A stretch of 64,000 nucleotides of DNA from Favolaschia claudopus (taxonomy: Eukaryota; Basidiomycota; Agaricomycetes; Agaricales; Mycenaceae). Position numbers and translations under genes: made by a program. The notes under the pieces are model-generated. The model had not been told where the DNA came from and ran no database searches. It was given only the letters and a program-made list of their open reading frames with translations. The stretch is from NCBI GenBank assembly GCA_037176885.1, contig JAWWNJ010000053.1:1054001-1118000 (forward strand), given 5' to 3'. The number at the start of each line of letters is the position of its first letter. The stretch's first letter is position 1. Of this stretch, positions 10,806-21,709 are shown piece by piece.

Positions 10806-10959
10806 ACTTGAAAAGAGGGCCAGGCCATCAGTCGCGTGACTTTTGACAGAAAATCACGGGGTTTTGTCAACATCCTACAACACAACCGGCTGTCGAGATG
10901 TTGAAACTCACACGCGCGAGCGGCAGTGCGGCGCCGCGGGCACGGAATCCAGAAAAAAA

Positions 10960-11075
10960 AAAACATGCGGGGTTTGGGGCGGAGCCCCGACAAGCTGTGC
11001 ACCAGCCGTAGGGAGGGACGCGAGCGCAGCGAGCCGGCCCTGCCGAAGGCGGGGTGCTTAAGCTTGTATAAGCCA
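10960..11075. other. GC-rich island with inverted words
   Basis: GC-rich stretch with GGGGTTTGGGGCGGAGCCCC and GAGCGCAGCGAGC, similar in style to 7440-7690. No gene is seen. Confidence 0.4.
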
Positions 11076-11141
11076 AACATAGCCGTAGCCTGCGTGCCGT
11101 TTTGTGACAGCGGCGTGAGTAACATGGCACGTGACTTCTAC

Positions 11142-12684
11142 TTTTTTTTTGTATCAGCATTTCTATACCGCAACAAGTAAACCAACTACTAAGACGCGGT
11201 GCCCGGAGGGCGATAAATAAGTAAAAAGTAATTCTGATGAGGATTCGACCGTGGTTGGTAGAGTATAGTCTTGGAGTAGGTGGGTGAGCGCTTCCATCGA
11301 CGGTGAGAACGATAACTCGACATAGGAACCATGGGTGAAGAAAAAATGGGGCATAAGTGGCAGTCAGCCATTACCTCGGGGGGCGCCGACCGCTTGAAGC
11401 CCGAGCTTTGTACGGAGTGGCCCGACAATGTGATCCATAGAGGAAGATGCCGTCACGTAAGAAGCGACGCGCATCCTCCTCCTCGATGAAGTCCACGCGG
11501 ACAGACACTTCCGACTGGGGGATGCTATCCCGCTTGTGAAGGAAGCGGACACTACCAATTTGATACTGTGCACCTGGAAGTTGGTTGCGCTTCGCCAACT
11601 CGCGCACAAAGTCGCGAGAGTGCGGAAGCCCTCCCTCCTCCAAGATTGGCACTCGGTGGAACACCACCTTGTGCCATGGGTCTGCGGGGTAGATAGGTGG
11701 CTCAACATCGGGGGCGCATCCCAGAAGTGGAGCAATGGTCCTCCATAGCAGCGAGCGGTGAGCTGCGAGCGCCTGGGCAGAGCAAGCTGGCGCAGTTCCG
11801 TGGAGAACCATGTTGCCACTCTGGGACATGGAGGTGGCGCTAACTGCTAGCCGACCATCTAGAACGCTGTTGATGGCCCTGCATAGTGAATCGGGGTGTG
11901 GTTTCTTCGTGGGGTGGGCGTTGGACAGGTCAACGATCAACCGAGTGGATGGAATCGTCGGTTTGGGCGACACCGTTGGGCTCCGTTTAGGAGCGGGACA
12001 TGAGGGGCGCTTCGGCTGGGAGGTATGTGGGCGCACAGGTTTTGCCTTGACGGCCTCTGCAAATGTGGTGGGGCTGGGTGGGCTTACAGGAGCCATGCTG
12101 GGTTCCGGGTCGGGTTCGGGAGTGACGAGGCGCTTGTAGTTTGATATCCAAGGTTCAAGAGTTTCAGTGATCTCGATAAACACGGTGAGGAGGGCTGCAA
12201 GGTTGTCCTCTGTGCCTTGGGGAATCTCCACAGGGTTATCTGTGAAATGGTCTTGTATGCATTGTTGGAGTTCACGGCGTGTCTCCAGAAAAGCCGTTGC
12301 TTCCTTTCTGAGCTTGGTGGACAGGTGGTCGATCGTTGTGTGGGACTGAGGGACGGCAGCCTGCGGGGGCGCTGAGTTTGGGGCGTGGTCATGGCGAGGG
12401 GTGGGGTTGACTGGTTGGTTGGTCGTGGTGCCGCTGGAGACGGTGGCGGGTGTTGCGTCAGGACCATCAGCTCGGACTTTCTTGATTACGCGGGACGAAT
12501 GTGGGGACTTCGTGATTGAATTGTTTCGAGTTTTCGGGGCGGAAGGGGGAGGGGAGTCCGGTGGCCTTGGGCGCCGAAGGCCCGTAGCTGGGGGGCGCGG
12601 AGGAGAACGCTCGCCTTGCATCCCAGCAAATTTTGGCCGTGGGAAAAATCGTGACGGTGATGGTTCCGGTCAAGAGAGACTTTT
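11142..12684 (-). mobile_element. ORF1-only 'half-LINE' retroelement, complete with TSD and poly(A)
   Basis: Both ends are marked by the 13-bp word ACGTGACTTCTAC, at about 11,129-11,141 and 12,685-12,697. On the minus strand the element has a short leader, one ORF (12,621-11,371), a ~230-bp tail and a poly(A) run of about 9-10 A's. The tail shares its last ~140 bp with the copies at 10,004 and 42,545. There is no endonuclease/reverse transcriptase ORF, so it must have moved in trans. Confidence 0.8.
11371..12621 (-). CDS. LINE ORF1-like protein (Tad1-type), 416 aa
   Basis: This uninterrupted 416-codon ORF fills most of the half-LINE. The N-terminal third is rich in Pro, Ser and Thr (residues ~1-100). 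A more ordered helical part follows (FLETRRELQQCIQDHF, LAALLTVFIEITETLEPWI). The C-terminal half reads RLIVDLSNAHPTKKPHPDSL, WHKVVFHRVPI, SRDFVRELAKRN and finally RRFLRDGIFLYGSHCR. That last block resembles the nucleic-acid-binding C-terminus of ORF1 in basidiomycete Tad-like LINEs; I do not see the CCHC knuckles that often follow it. The same RRFL.[GE]G.FLYGSHCR block ends the copy at 42.5-43.4 kb. An intact frame suggests youth or selection for trans-mobilisation. The start is the first ATG of the frame, 63 bp inside the element. Confidence 0.7.
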   Translation of the reverse strand: MQGERSPPRPPATGLRRPRPPDSPPPSAPKTRNNSITKSPHSSRVIKKVRADGPDATPATVSSGTTTNQPVNPTPRHDHAPNSAPPQAAVPQSHTTIDHLSTKLRKEATAFLETRRELQQCIQDHFTDNPVEIPQGTEDNLAALLTVFIEITETLEPWISNYKRLVTPEPDPEPSMAPVSPPSPTTFAEAVKAKPVRPHTSQPKRPSCPAPKRSPTVSPKPTIPSTRLIVDLSNAHPTKKPHPDSLCRAINSVLDGRLAVSATSMSQSGNMVLHGTAPACSAQALAAHRSLLWRTIAPLLGCAPDVEPPIYPADPWHKVVFHRVPILEEGGLPHSRDFVRELAKRNQLPGAQYQIGSVRFLHKRDSIPQSEVSVRVDFIEEEDARRFLRDGIFLYGSHCRATPYKARASSGRRPPR

Positions 12685-12697
12685 GACGTGACTTCTA

Positions 12698-14215
12698 CAT
12701 CACTCTTCTCCTCACCACCACGACTCCTCTCGCGCACTCAATCCACCGACAAACTTTCTTTCCCCACCCACCCTCCCCTTTACCCGAACATCTTCATAAC
12801 AGTTGCATCTTAACATTTTAATTTGGTATTTTCCAACTCGGAAGGCAGCCACACAGTGTGGCGATGGGTTGGGTTCATTTTCGCGCACCCCCATCGCCTC
12901 ACGACCCGGGACGCCAGCGGACACTCGATACCGCCGCGCGTTTTCCGCACCCACACCTTTGTGGTTGTCTTCTATTCCTGAAACGAACAGAGCAAAAGAA
13001 CAAAACGGCCCGCCAATTCTCTGCAGTCCGGTAACAATGAAGTTCCCCCCACTCTTTTCGCTTTCTCCGGTGCTCTGGCTTCAACAGAGACTCGGATTGG
13101 CCTACATAGGCCCCTAATCAAAAAAATTCGGCCTTCGGCTGATTTGGCAGTTGTACATTTGAAACGGTGACTAAGCGACGCGCACCATACAGGGATTTTG
13201 ACATAAAGTTACACCGCCAATGGAGATTTTTTACAGATTGTGCACAGGTCGCGGAAAAGATACACAACCTGTATTTTGGAGGAGAAAATACACTGCTACA
13301 CACGGTTTGTAAAGAAATACGCAGCTCTTTGGTATATACCGTATAATTTCGATCAATTCGACAGTCAAGCGTCACGCTCAACTTTTTTTATTGCGGCAAT
13401 AATTTTTTCTCGATTTATGGGATTTATTGGCGCAGGGCCAAAAATCACGTGATGTCGAATTGATCGAAAACAAAGTATGATAGCAGACACAACTTCATAA
13501 TATATCAAGCCGGAATTTTGGCCAAAATTCTTTGAAATTTGAGATTTAGCAGGAACTTGGGGTGGGTTTATAGGCAAAATTCGCATTTCAGAGAAAACGG
13601 AGAAACCCTAGTCTAGGGTTAGAAAAGCGCGAAATTTTTACGCAAAATTTCAAAAGTGTGTGTACCTAACTTGTAATTTTGGGGGAAAAGACATCAAATT
13701 ATAGAAGTTAGTCAGTACCTCAATTCTGAGTCTTTCTGACCCCAGCAAACATCCATAGCAGAAGTCCCTTGGATTTGGTTGAGATTTGGTGAAGGTTCAG
13801 TGGTGCGGCAGACATTTGATGCGCTGATGGCATCGTACAGCCACCGGCTATGTCTCGGCCCGGACCGAAAGCGCGAAATCCGTGGAAGAAGAAATGATTT
13901 TGTGGATTTTGAGACTTTTGACCGGAGGGATCTCTAGTCTTCCTTCTTATGGTCATTTCTGCACAGTTTCAATGCCACTGGGTAAAAACTGAGGGCACAG
14001 TAACAATTTCCAAATTAGGTATCTGGCTTGTCACGAAGTTCGGTCCGCTATCATACTGTATACATTCGACCAAAGGTTCACGGGGTGTCACCCGTCACCT
14101 TCATTGTTCACTGGCACAGTCAATGAACTTGGAAGGCTAACCGATGATTATGACCTTGATCCTTTGTTGAGATCAGTTGATGGTCAGTTCGGGGTTGGCT
14201 GCCGATGTCTCATAG
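12698..14215. other. Noncoding; one 17-bp inverted repeat pair
   Basis: No gene is recognised. TTTCGATCAATTCGACA at 13,347-13,363 is repeated in inverse at 13,453-13,469, enclosing a ~90-bp AT-rich segment. This is a possible tiny MITE, but I cannot find a target duplication. Confidence 0.5.
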
Positions 14216-14219
14216 AATT

Positions 14220-14660
14220 CTGAACCTGTGCATTTTTTTGACGTGAACCTGTGTATATTTTGGAGGACGTGCATTTTTTTGGATATTCAACCTGTGTTTA
14301 TTTGCTGAATAATGTTACAGTATTACTTTGGGGGTAATACTGGGGCATAATTATTGTACATTTTGCGAAAAAAACACACTACCTTCATCGAAAAAACACA
14401 CAGGTTGAGAAATGTACAGAAATGGCACAGGTGATTCCGGCGTACGAAAACACACAGGTAGTCACACCGAAAAAAAATGCACAGCTTAAGATATTGTAGA
14501 CCGGAAAACGCACAACTCTGATTCTTCTTGTTTTGCACATCACTAGCAAACACAAGTAAAAATGCACACCTAGGTTCCAGCCAAAATAAGCACAGCTCCA
14601 ATTCTCGGCAAAAATAAACGCACACACCTTCGAGTTCGAACATTTTGAACCACACCTATA
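14220..14660. repeat. Degenerate array of GTGCATTTTTTT / AAAAAAATGCACA units, orientation flips midway
   Basis: At 14,225-14,310 the units read CCTGTGCATTTTTTT or CCTGTGTATATTTT. From about 14,360 to 14,640 they read AAAAAACACACAGG, GAAAAAAAATGCACAGC, AAAAATGCACACC and AAATAAACGCACACACC, so the strand of the motif flips around 14,330-14,360. Units are spaced roughly 25-45 bp. No gene is seen. Confidence 0.7.
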
Positions 14661-16195
14661 ATCCCAGTAATACACGGCAGTGGTCGGCATTGATGATCGC
14701 TGCTGACCGTTAGTTTTCAGCGGATTTCAATAGCTAATAAATTCTGGCCAATCCTAGTCATTGAACTCCAGTGGACTCCCTTGGTTGACACCAGAATTCA
14801 AGCTAGAATATGCCACCAATTTCTCCTTGAACTCTGTCGCCTCCTACCATACTTCATTGAGTTTCAGCGCCTGCTTGGCAGCCGACTTGCTTTCTTCATG
14901 GAAAACGGGCGGAAGCCACCGTGAATGGGTGGTAATCATTGAAAGAAAACAACTCAAATTTCTGGCAGCTCACAATGGGTGCCACGGGAAATCAATGGCG
15001 ATGAGAAGGAATGTCAGGAAAAATTTACTTATTGAACACTGGGATCGCTACTCGCCGTACTCAACCCCATACCCTCGAGTCTTCACAAGAGTTCTTAAAC
15101 GATGAAACAGACAAAAAGCCGAGAGATAAGGGAAAGGGAATATACCTAGCTCTGATGCAATGCGATAATAACTGGGATACAAATGTAGGGCCTATGGTCA
15201 GACCCAGCGCAAGTATACAGTTGTTAACATGCAAACAGAATTCGGATGGGGGATAAAAGAGCAGGGAGGAGAGAAAGAAAGGGAGGAACGAAGTGAAATG
15301 AATGCAAACCAAACTGATACAAAAATAATGGCCTGGACTCTTTCAAAACAGCGCACCAGAGGAAAAGGAAGAGAGACACAATTCACCGAACAGTAAGAAA
15401 TGAACTTGCCTCTTGATCTCCCAGAGCCTGTATCCCTCCACTCGAACCATAACATCCACCCCTCTCAACCCCCAGGATACAAGGAAACTTGAGGAGGAAC
15501 ACTGAGTTTCGGGTCCATAAGATCCAATAGATAGCTTGTTGCCGCGTTGCTGATCCCGAAAGTAGATGGCAGGGCGCTTGGAGCAGCAGCCCTTGAGCAG
15601 CCCACATCCTTCTACTCTTAAGCGACACGCCGTTTGGTTCCAATGTACAGGTGGCGGGGCAGATGGAAAAAGGCCAGCAGTGTGTTGTGTTGTGTCCCCC
15701 TTCAAAGGTAGACAGAGTGGCAAGGTAGTGGGAGGAAGAAAGACGACGCGTTGTTGTGTCCTGTTGATGCTCACACGGTCAGCTGATTGTTCAACACTTT
15801 CCTTTCGGCGCCGTGTCAGCGCGATTTGTACGATTTGTACAAGCGCTTATCCGGCGCTTAAACCAGACTTCGAGTCCGCATCGAAAAGACATTACTTTCA
15901 CCCGGGAAATGGAATAGAAACCAGAGTACTCTAGCATGAAAAACAAGTAAAATGAATCAGAGATCAAAAATAAAATCTACAGGATGCTTGAATCAGTTGA
16001 AAAAGTTGAAATGAGCTCAAACATGACTAGATCACTCACCAGGATATTTGGACATGATAGAACAATCTACTACTGGCTTTCAACTCCACACGCTTGAAGC
16101 GCTTGAACCAAAACTCCTCCGCAGATCAGCCAGCCAAAGCTCTCGGCCAATGCCGAGCACTTTGCACCATCAAAATCCAGCTCCGACGGATCACC
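14660..16195. other. No gene recognised
   Basis: Short overlapping frames on both strands, no domain, no consistent splice pattern. The stretch 15,110-15,260 (TAACTGGGATACAAATGTAG and nearby) has the look of a retroelement untranslated region, but I cannot find a partner repeat in the window. Confidence 0.4.
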
Positions 16196-16211
16196 TGAAT
16201 TGACTCTTGTC

Positions 16212-17849
16212 ATGAACGCCAACAACGACCCCGTTCATACGTTTCTCCTGGAGGCCCACAACATTTGTGTACAGGCTCAATTCATTGTCGACTCTCTTCC
16301 AAATGCTGAACTCCCTGCCGTCGAGCGCAGCTCCCACCAGCTCGGTGCAGTCCGTCAAATCGTCACGGTTCTCGAGGACTTTTCGATCACCGACGACGTC
16401 CGAGAGACTCTGCTCGCTGATGTCGACAAACTTCTTCCCGCTCGATGATTTCATCACCAACCCCCCTCCACCAGCCAGCGCCTCACACTCGAGACTACGC
16501 ACAGGTCGTCCGGGTCGTCCGAGCTATGTTTTGGATCTCCCTCGGGCACGGCTTCTTTATGATCTCGGCAACTCTTATGAGCAGATTGCTCAAGCTTTGG
16601 GAGTCGATAGGAAGACTCTGTACCGGCAGTTGGAGAAGGCGGGAATCCCACGAGCTCGCCGTAGCTTCACTGCCATCAGTGATGAGGCCTTGGACGAAGT
16701 TGTGTCGGAGATTTCACTAGCCCACCCCTTCATTGGCTCTGTCATTGTCTCCGGCCATCTAGAGTCTCGCGGTATCCATCTACCACGCCTTCGAGTTCAA
16801 GACAGTCTCCGCCGAGTTGACGAAATCGGTGTCCTGGTTAGGTGAGTCATGATATATATTCATGGCCAAACCTCGGTGCTCATCCAGTAGATGGGCGGGC
16901 ATCATCAAGCGTCGGGTATACAAGGTGCGGGGCTCAAACGCCTTATGGCACCATGACGGAAATGAGAAACTCCGTCCATGGGGGTTCTATGTTCATGGAT
17001 GTGTCGATGGACATTCTCGTCTCATCATTTACCTTGCTTGCTGCTCTAACAAGCGGAAGATGACTGTCGCAAATTTGTTTCAGGCAGCAGTGGCTGTCTT
17101 TGGCTGGCCGAGTCGCATGCGCGGCGACTTCGGGACCGAAAACAACGAGGTGGAGCGTCTCATGATTTTATATTGGGGAATTCTTCATAGAGCCTATCTA
17201 CGAGGCCGGTAAGCCTGAATTCGCTTACGCTTACCCTGTAGTTGGCGACAAACTGAATTTTGACTATAGCTCACGGCACAATGTTCGAATTGAGCGTCTT
17301 TGACGCGATATCCGCAAGGATGCGCTGGAAACCTTCCGACAGATTTTCGACTACCTCGAGAAAAACGACCTCCTCGACATGGAGAACCCCATCCACTCGA
17401 CTTGCCTCTTCTTGGTCTTCCAACGTCGAATCCAGGCCGCTCTCGACCGTGCCCGCGACGCATGGAACCACCACCGCATGCGCACTCAGCATGACAAAAC
17501 TCCTATCGCTATCTACGAGCTCAGCCGAACCGCCGCTATCACGCGTGGCTACTGGACTGGGGATCCCGGGGATGACTTGAATATTGCATCGGATCCATTG
17601 TATGGGTTTGATGGCGATGCTACCCTTCCTCCAGCGAATCCAGACGAACCGGTGGAGCGAACAGAGCAACCGACTGGGACTGAAGCTGAGAGGGCAGGTG
17701 GAATCTTGGTGAACGGAGACGAGGATCTCACTGCAGCTGCAGAGCTTCTCGGGGACTTCGACTGCGACCGAGATGATGGAAATTGGGGAATTGAAGTTTA
17801 CTGTGAAGCTGTAATCATAATGACATCGAAACTTGGTTTTTCCGCTTAA
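16212..17849 (+). pseudogene. Integrase-core (rve-like, mushroom type) gene, copy 1, inactivated
   Basis: Exon 1 starts MNANNDPVHTFLLEAHNI. It needs a one-base shift near 16,436-16,446 to continue as GRPGRPSYVLDLPRARLLYD and the helix-turn-helix YEQIAQALGVDRKTLYRQL. Introns are 16,842-16,887 and 17,209-17,269. Exon 2 carries LWHHDGN (first Asp), a VDGHSRLI block and RMRGDFGTEN (second Asp). Exon 3 carries RHNVRIERL followed by TGA at 17,301-17,303, where copies 2 and 3 have Trp (RIERLW, RMERNW). It then runs to a TAA at 17,847 with YWTGDPGD and DDGNWGIEVYCEAV. The fold belongs to the DDE integrase/transposase superfamily. The frameshift plus the Trp-to-stop change make this copy dead. It lies about 1 kb upstream of a HECT-N gene, an association repeated elsewhere in the window. 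Confidence 0.75.
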
Positions 17850-18828
17850 ACTTGCGTGTCGCCTTGAACTTGGACGGCGAAAATAACTGTGATTTTAGCC
17901 GTCTGAGTAAGGAGAAACTCCCGATGACTGTGAGTGATTATGTGCGAGACGGATACACAGTATAGAGATACAGGATGTGTTTCCGAGCTTCCCACAGAAG
18001 TAGCTAAAATGACTGGGCGAGATGACGTCTTCGTAAATCGGAACGATCAATTGCAACCTTGAGGATTCACGCAGGCCTATAGAATAAGACTGTGCACCTG
18101 TACGAAAGCATTCCATATTGCATTCAAAATGAAATGGACATGGTCAACCCTACCCCCCAGCTGTTGGGCCCGGAATGCTGGCAACGTTGAGAATGTGTTA
18201 TGTTTTGTTCGACATCAGTGCTGATGGCAAACAATGTCAATCATCAGCTTCTTCCTGTCTCTCGTCATCCCCCGAGTATCTCTGGAGTCTCTATCGAATC
18301 TTTCGAAGTATTCGCTCTCAATGGACGAGTCGGAGGTCTAGTCTTAGTCTGTTGTCCACGAAATCCCGATAAATCCGCTCAATGTCATACATTTTTTCAA
18401 TTGATCTTCGCACCGCAAATCTTTCGAGTATCTCACTAGCAAACCAATCATCGGCACCACGCTCTCTCCTGATCTCTCTGCGTAATCTCGAGTGACTCCA
18501 ATGGAGGGCAAATTTGTCTGTTTGTTACCTCTCAATTTCTCTGGTGGCCTCTTCTCTTCGGATTCAAATTCAATGCATCTGACATATTTTTGTGTCTTTT
18601 TTCTTGCTTTTTCCCCTTTTTTCAATGCACTTTATGATTTCTTTATCTTTCCGGATCGCCACTGTTTACTTCAGCTGCTTTACCAAGTCTGTGTAAATCC
18701 CGCACAACCGTTTTCCGTTTCCTCCGGTCCTCATTCAAAGTACACATGATACCTCTTCCTTGGCGCCGGATTTTGGGTAACACATAACACGCAAACTCGC
18801 TACATCTCGCTGCATTATCCATTCAAAA
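17850..18828. other. Intergenic; no gene recognised
   Basis: Pyrimidine-rich towards the right end (18,500-18,660 and 18,850-18,980), as is common upstream of or within the first intron of mushroom genes. No domain is seen. Confidence 0.4.
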
Positions 18829-21130
18829 ATGGGAACGACATGTGAGTCGACTTTATTTTATTTCTTCCCTCTTCCCACTTCGCTCATCCCTCCCTTTTTT
18901 CTTTCTTTCACACTCAGCGTCTGCGACGATATACCCATTGCTTAACTCTCTTCACTCCCTCCTTCTCCTCTCTCCCTCTCAATGACACAGATGAATTTCA
19001 GAGATCTGAATCCAGCCGAGTTGGGTGGCTGCAACAACCCGCAATGCCGCATAGGCTGTGGGTTCTACTCCCCTGCCCCGGGCCACCATGGTCGTCCCCT
19101 AGCGACTACACCGTGCGATGTGTGTGGTTGTGTCGGTGCTCAGCATCGGGAACCCGTACGTATTTCCGTTTAACTTTGACTGGACAGCGACTGATAAATA
19201 AATCTGCCAGCCCCAAGCGGCAGTGCCCCCTCCCCCGGCGCCGGCGCCGACTTTCTCCTCCTCTTCCATACCCGTTCCCTCGGTGAGTGTTTGTTTCGAG
19301 CCCACACACTCCATTTACACCGTCTGACAGAACACTTATCCCATCCCAACTCCCGCTCCTGCGCCATCTGTGAGGTTTCTCTTTTATCCTATGCCTATTT
19401 TGCTTATATCTGTTACATTTAGTCTGCCTCCGCTTTCCCGACATCGGAATTCACGTTCTCGGCCGGCCCAACAATGACTTCACCCACACCAATCCCGGTA
19501 AAGGTTTCCGCTGTTTCAGTATCTTTTATCTGATCAAAATTGCTCAGAGTCGAACTTCTTCGTTCTCTGCCACGGCACAAACCATGTTCGCCTCGCGTCC
19601 GGCAGCCTCAGCAGCTCATGCTAGCACTTCAACGTCGACTGCCCAACGCGGTCGCTCTCCATTGCGTGGATCGACTTCTGGTCCTCATTCTTTTCGCAAT
19701 CTCGCTCAGAGTCGGCACCGAGACTCCGTCGCAGCGATGGGGCGATCTGGTGAAGCGTCCAGCTCCAAGATTTTTCATCCTGCCTTGAGTGTAAGTCAAT
19801 TTTCGACTATCTAGCTCAGCATCAAGTGTTCATGCTACCTCTGCAGGCACAGAAAGAAGCAGACCTCAACCCCCTGCGATCCAAGAGTCAGAGGAAACGC
19901 AAACGACGCGATGATCCCTCGCCGTCTCATGAACGAAATGTGCGCGGCAAGCCAACACCCACATCCGAACCCAAACCTCCACCGGCAAAGCGCACCAACT
20001 ACTGTTTCGCGGCGATTCCTTTCACAAAAGAAGTCAACAGAGGGAATTGCACAGTTCCGGCGGCTCATGAGTGCGTTCTCATCTTGATATTATATCTCAA
20101 TTATATTCTGACGGCAACAATATTTCCAGACTCCTATATTTCGAAGAGGGTGGCTACATTAAAATCATCACGATCTCCTCCGACGATAGCCCTCACGACA
20201 TTCAAACTAAAATTGCCATCAATTACTCCCACATTCAAGCATTCAACGATTTCGGTTTTCGCCTCCTCTGTGACTCGGAAGGTTCGACGCGCAAAGCTCG
20301 GAGGAAAGCCACTTCCGAAGGCCGGTGTCGCTCGTATCCTTCGCCCAATCAAGCGTGTTCTGGATCACGATGCTCTCCAGATGTGAGTTTGTTCCGTGGT
20401 TGTGCTGTTGGTGGAGTACGGTGACTAACCACTATTGATAGTGCTCTCTCGGATTCAAACATCCGTAAATCGGGTCCACGATACCGAAAGATTGTTTTCA
20501 TTGCCTTGAACCCGGCTGGCCCGAACCTTCCCTTCCACGGCATGACCTACGACCCCAATGACAAGCTCGACCACGACCTTCCCTCTGATCATTCGGAGTC
20601 TGAATCATCATCGGACGATGAGGCTACCTCGTCTAGCGAGGATGACAACGAAAACTCGGTGCGTAACCCCGATCTGTCGAGGCTGCAGTTGTCTTATCCC
20701 CTTTGCTCACTTATAGGATGTGACCATGGAGGATGGGGAAAGTGGGGATCGGCAGGAGGAGGCTGGAAATAAGACAGTAAGTGATCTTCTGTGTTTGTGT
20801 TCGCCGCCCTTATCTCATCACACCTTCCAGGGAACCAACAAAGGAAAAGAGAAAGCAGCTCCATTCATGGTACGCATCGAGTTCCTGTTTACGTCTCTCT
20901 CTTTCTGTTCTGATGCTATCAACTCGATGAACAGGATCCTAAGGGGAAGGGTAAGCAGAGAGCCGGGGTATGTTGAATCTCTTTCTCATCCCAATTGGCG
21001 TCAAAATTGATTATATTGGCAGGATATGAAGGGGAAGGGCCCGAGGTATGGGGGTCACCGCAGGTTACTGATGGTGACATGTCACGTGCCTCTTTGCCCG
21101 CCAATTCTACCAGATGTACTAATCATGGTG
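18829..21130 (+). pseudogene. Zinc-binding N-terminal half of a HECT-like gene, copy 1 (truncated)
   Basis: Many short exons with good GT-AG introns of about 50 nt. The first clear coding exon (from 18,982) reads LGGCNNPQCRIGCGFYS then CDVCGCVGAQH, a Cys/His module shared with the genes at 37.4 and 62.9 kb. Then come Pro/Ser-rich exons, a KRKRRDDPSPS basic patch, and the conserved block LLYFEEGGYIKIIT. The frame changes near 20,275 (RLLCDSEG to TRKVRRAKLGGKPLPKAG), then RYRKIVFIALNPAGPNLPFHG follows. The gene ends in a string of tiny exons (20,719-20,779, 20,831-20,869, 20,935-20,967, 21,024-21,046) coding acidic and KGKGK-type peptides. The HECT region present at 58.9-60.3 kb is missing. The shift and truncation suggest a pseudogene. 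Function is unknown beyond the inferred zinc binding. Confidence 0.6.
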
Positions 21131-21173
21131 ACTTTGGCAAAATAAACGCCGGGAACCATCGAACCGGTGAGGG

Positions 21174-21525
21174 ACGTGTCACGTTGGAAGCGACGGATCG
21201 GTGATGTGTTTGGGGTGTGAGGACGAAAGTGAGCTGCCAAGAAACACACGGCTTAGACAACGAATACGAGGCGAAGAGCAAGTCGTGCAAATTGGTTTGC
21301 TGGGGACGACGGCAAACATCGGCGCTGGCAGCGGGACGGCAGTGAGACGAGACGGCCAAGAACATCGTTAAAGTTGTTGGTGTTGGGTTGCGCTCGTGGA
21401 AGGAGTGAAGCTGAGTCGAGAAGGCGGCGGTTGCGGAGAAGAGAGGGGTAGACTATGTGCGTGAGCGGACGCGTCGCGTTCGACAGCCACGGGTCGGCGA
21501 TGTGTTTGGGGTGTGAGGAAAAAAG
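21174..21525. repeat. ~55-bp imperfect direct repeat pair
   Basis: The block around GATGTGTTTGGGGTGTGAGG occurs at 21,174-21,230 and 21,468-21,525, preceded by related GACGYGTC-rich sequence. It lies between the truncated HECT-N gene and the SUB2 fragment and may mark rearrangement. No gene is seen in this interval. Confidence 0.7.
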
Positions 21526-21709
21526 GCGCGGATGCGCGGTCGTGAAAAGGCGTGGAAGGCTGTGGGTGGGTTGACAGCGTCAGAAAGAGAGACAATGAGT
21601 TGAAATAACGCACCTTTGTTTTCCTTGTGGGCAGGTTCGCGCGACCCGGACGTGGTTTAATCTTGTGCTGTCAGCAAGCGCCGGGTGGAGGGTTTTGGGG
21701 AAGGACGCT

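Noticed and set aside
11220..11290. tRNA-related SINE head (a GGTCGAATCC box-B-like word in the LINE tail)
   Set aside because: No matching box A and no tRNA-like fold; the word lies in the 3' tail of an ORF1-bearing element, so it is more simply LINE sequence.
13347..13469. Tiny MITE with 17-bp inverted ends
   Set aside because: Inverted words are perfect, but no target duplication or second copy is visible, so I list it only as an inverted repeat.
14220..14660. CRISPR-like repeat array
   Set aside because: Units are degenerate, spacing is uneven, orientation flips, and the genome is eukaryotic. No CRISPR array is present in the window.
15343..15774. 143-codon minus-strand frame
   Set aside because: Cys/Ser-rich with no family resemblance and no splice partners; region otherwise noncoding.
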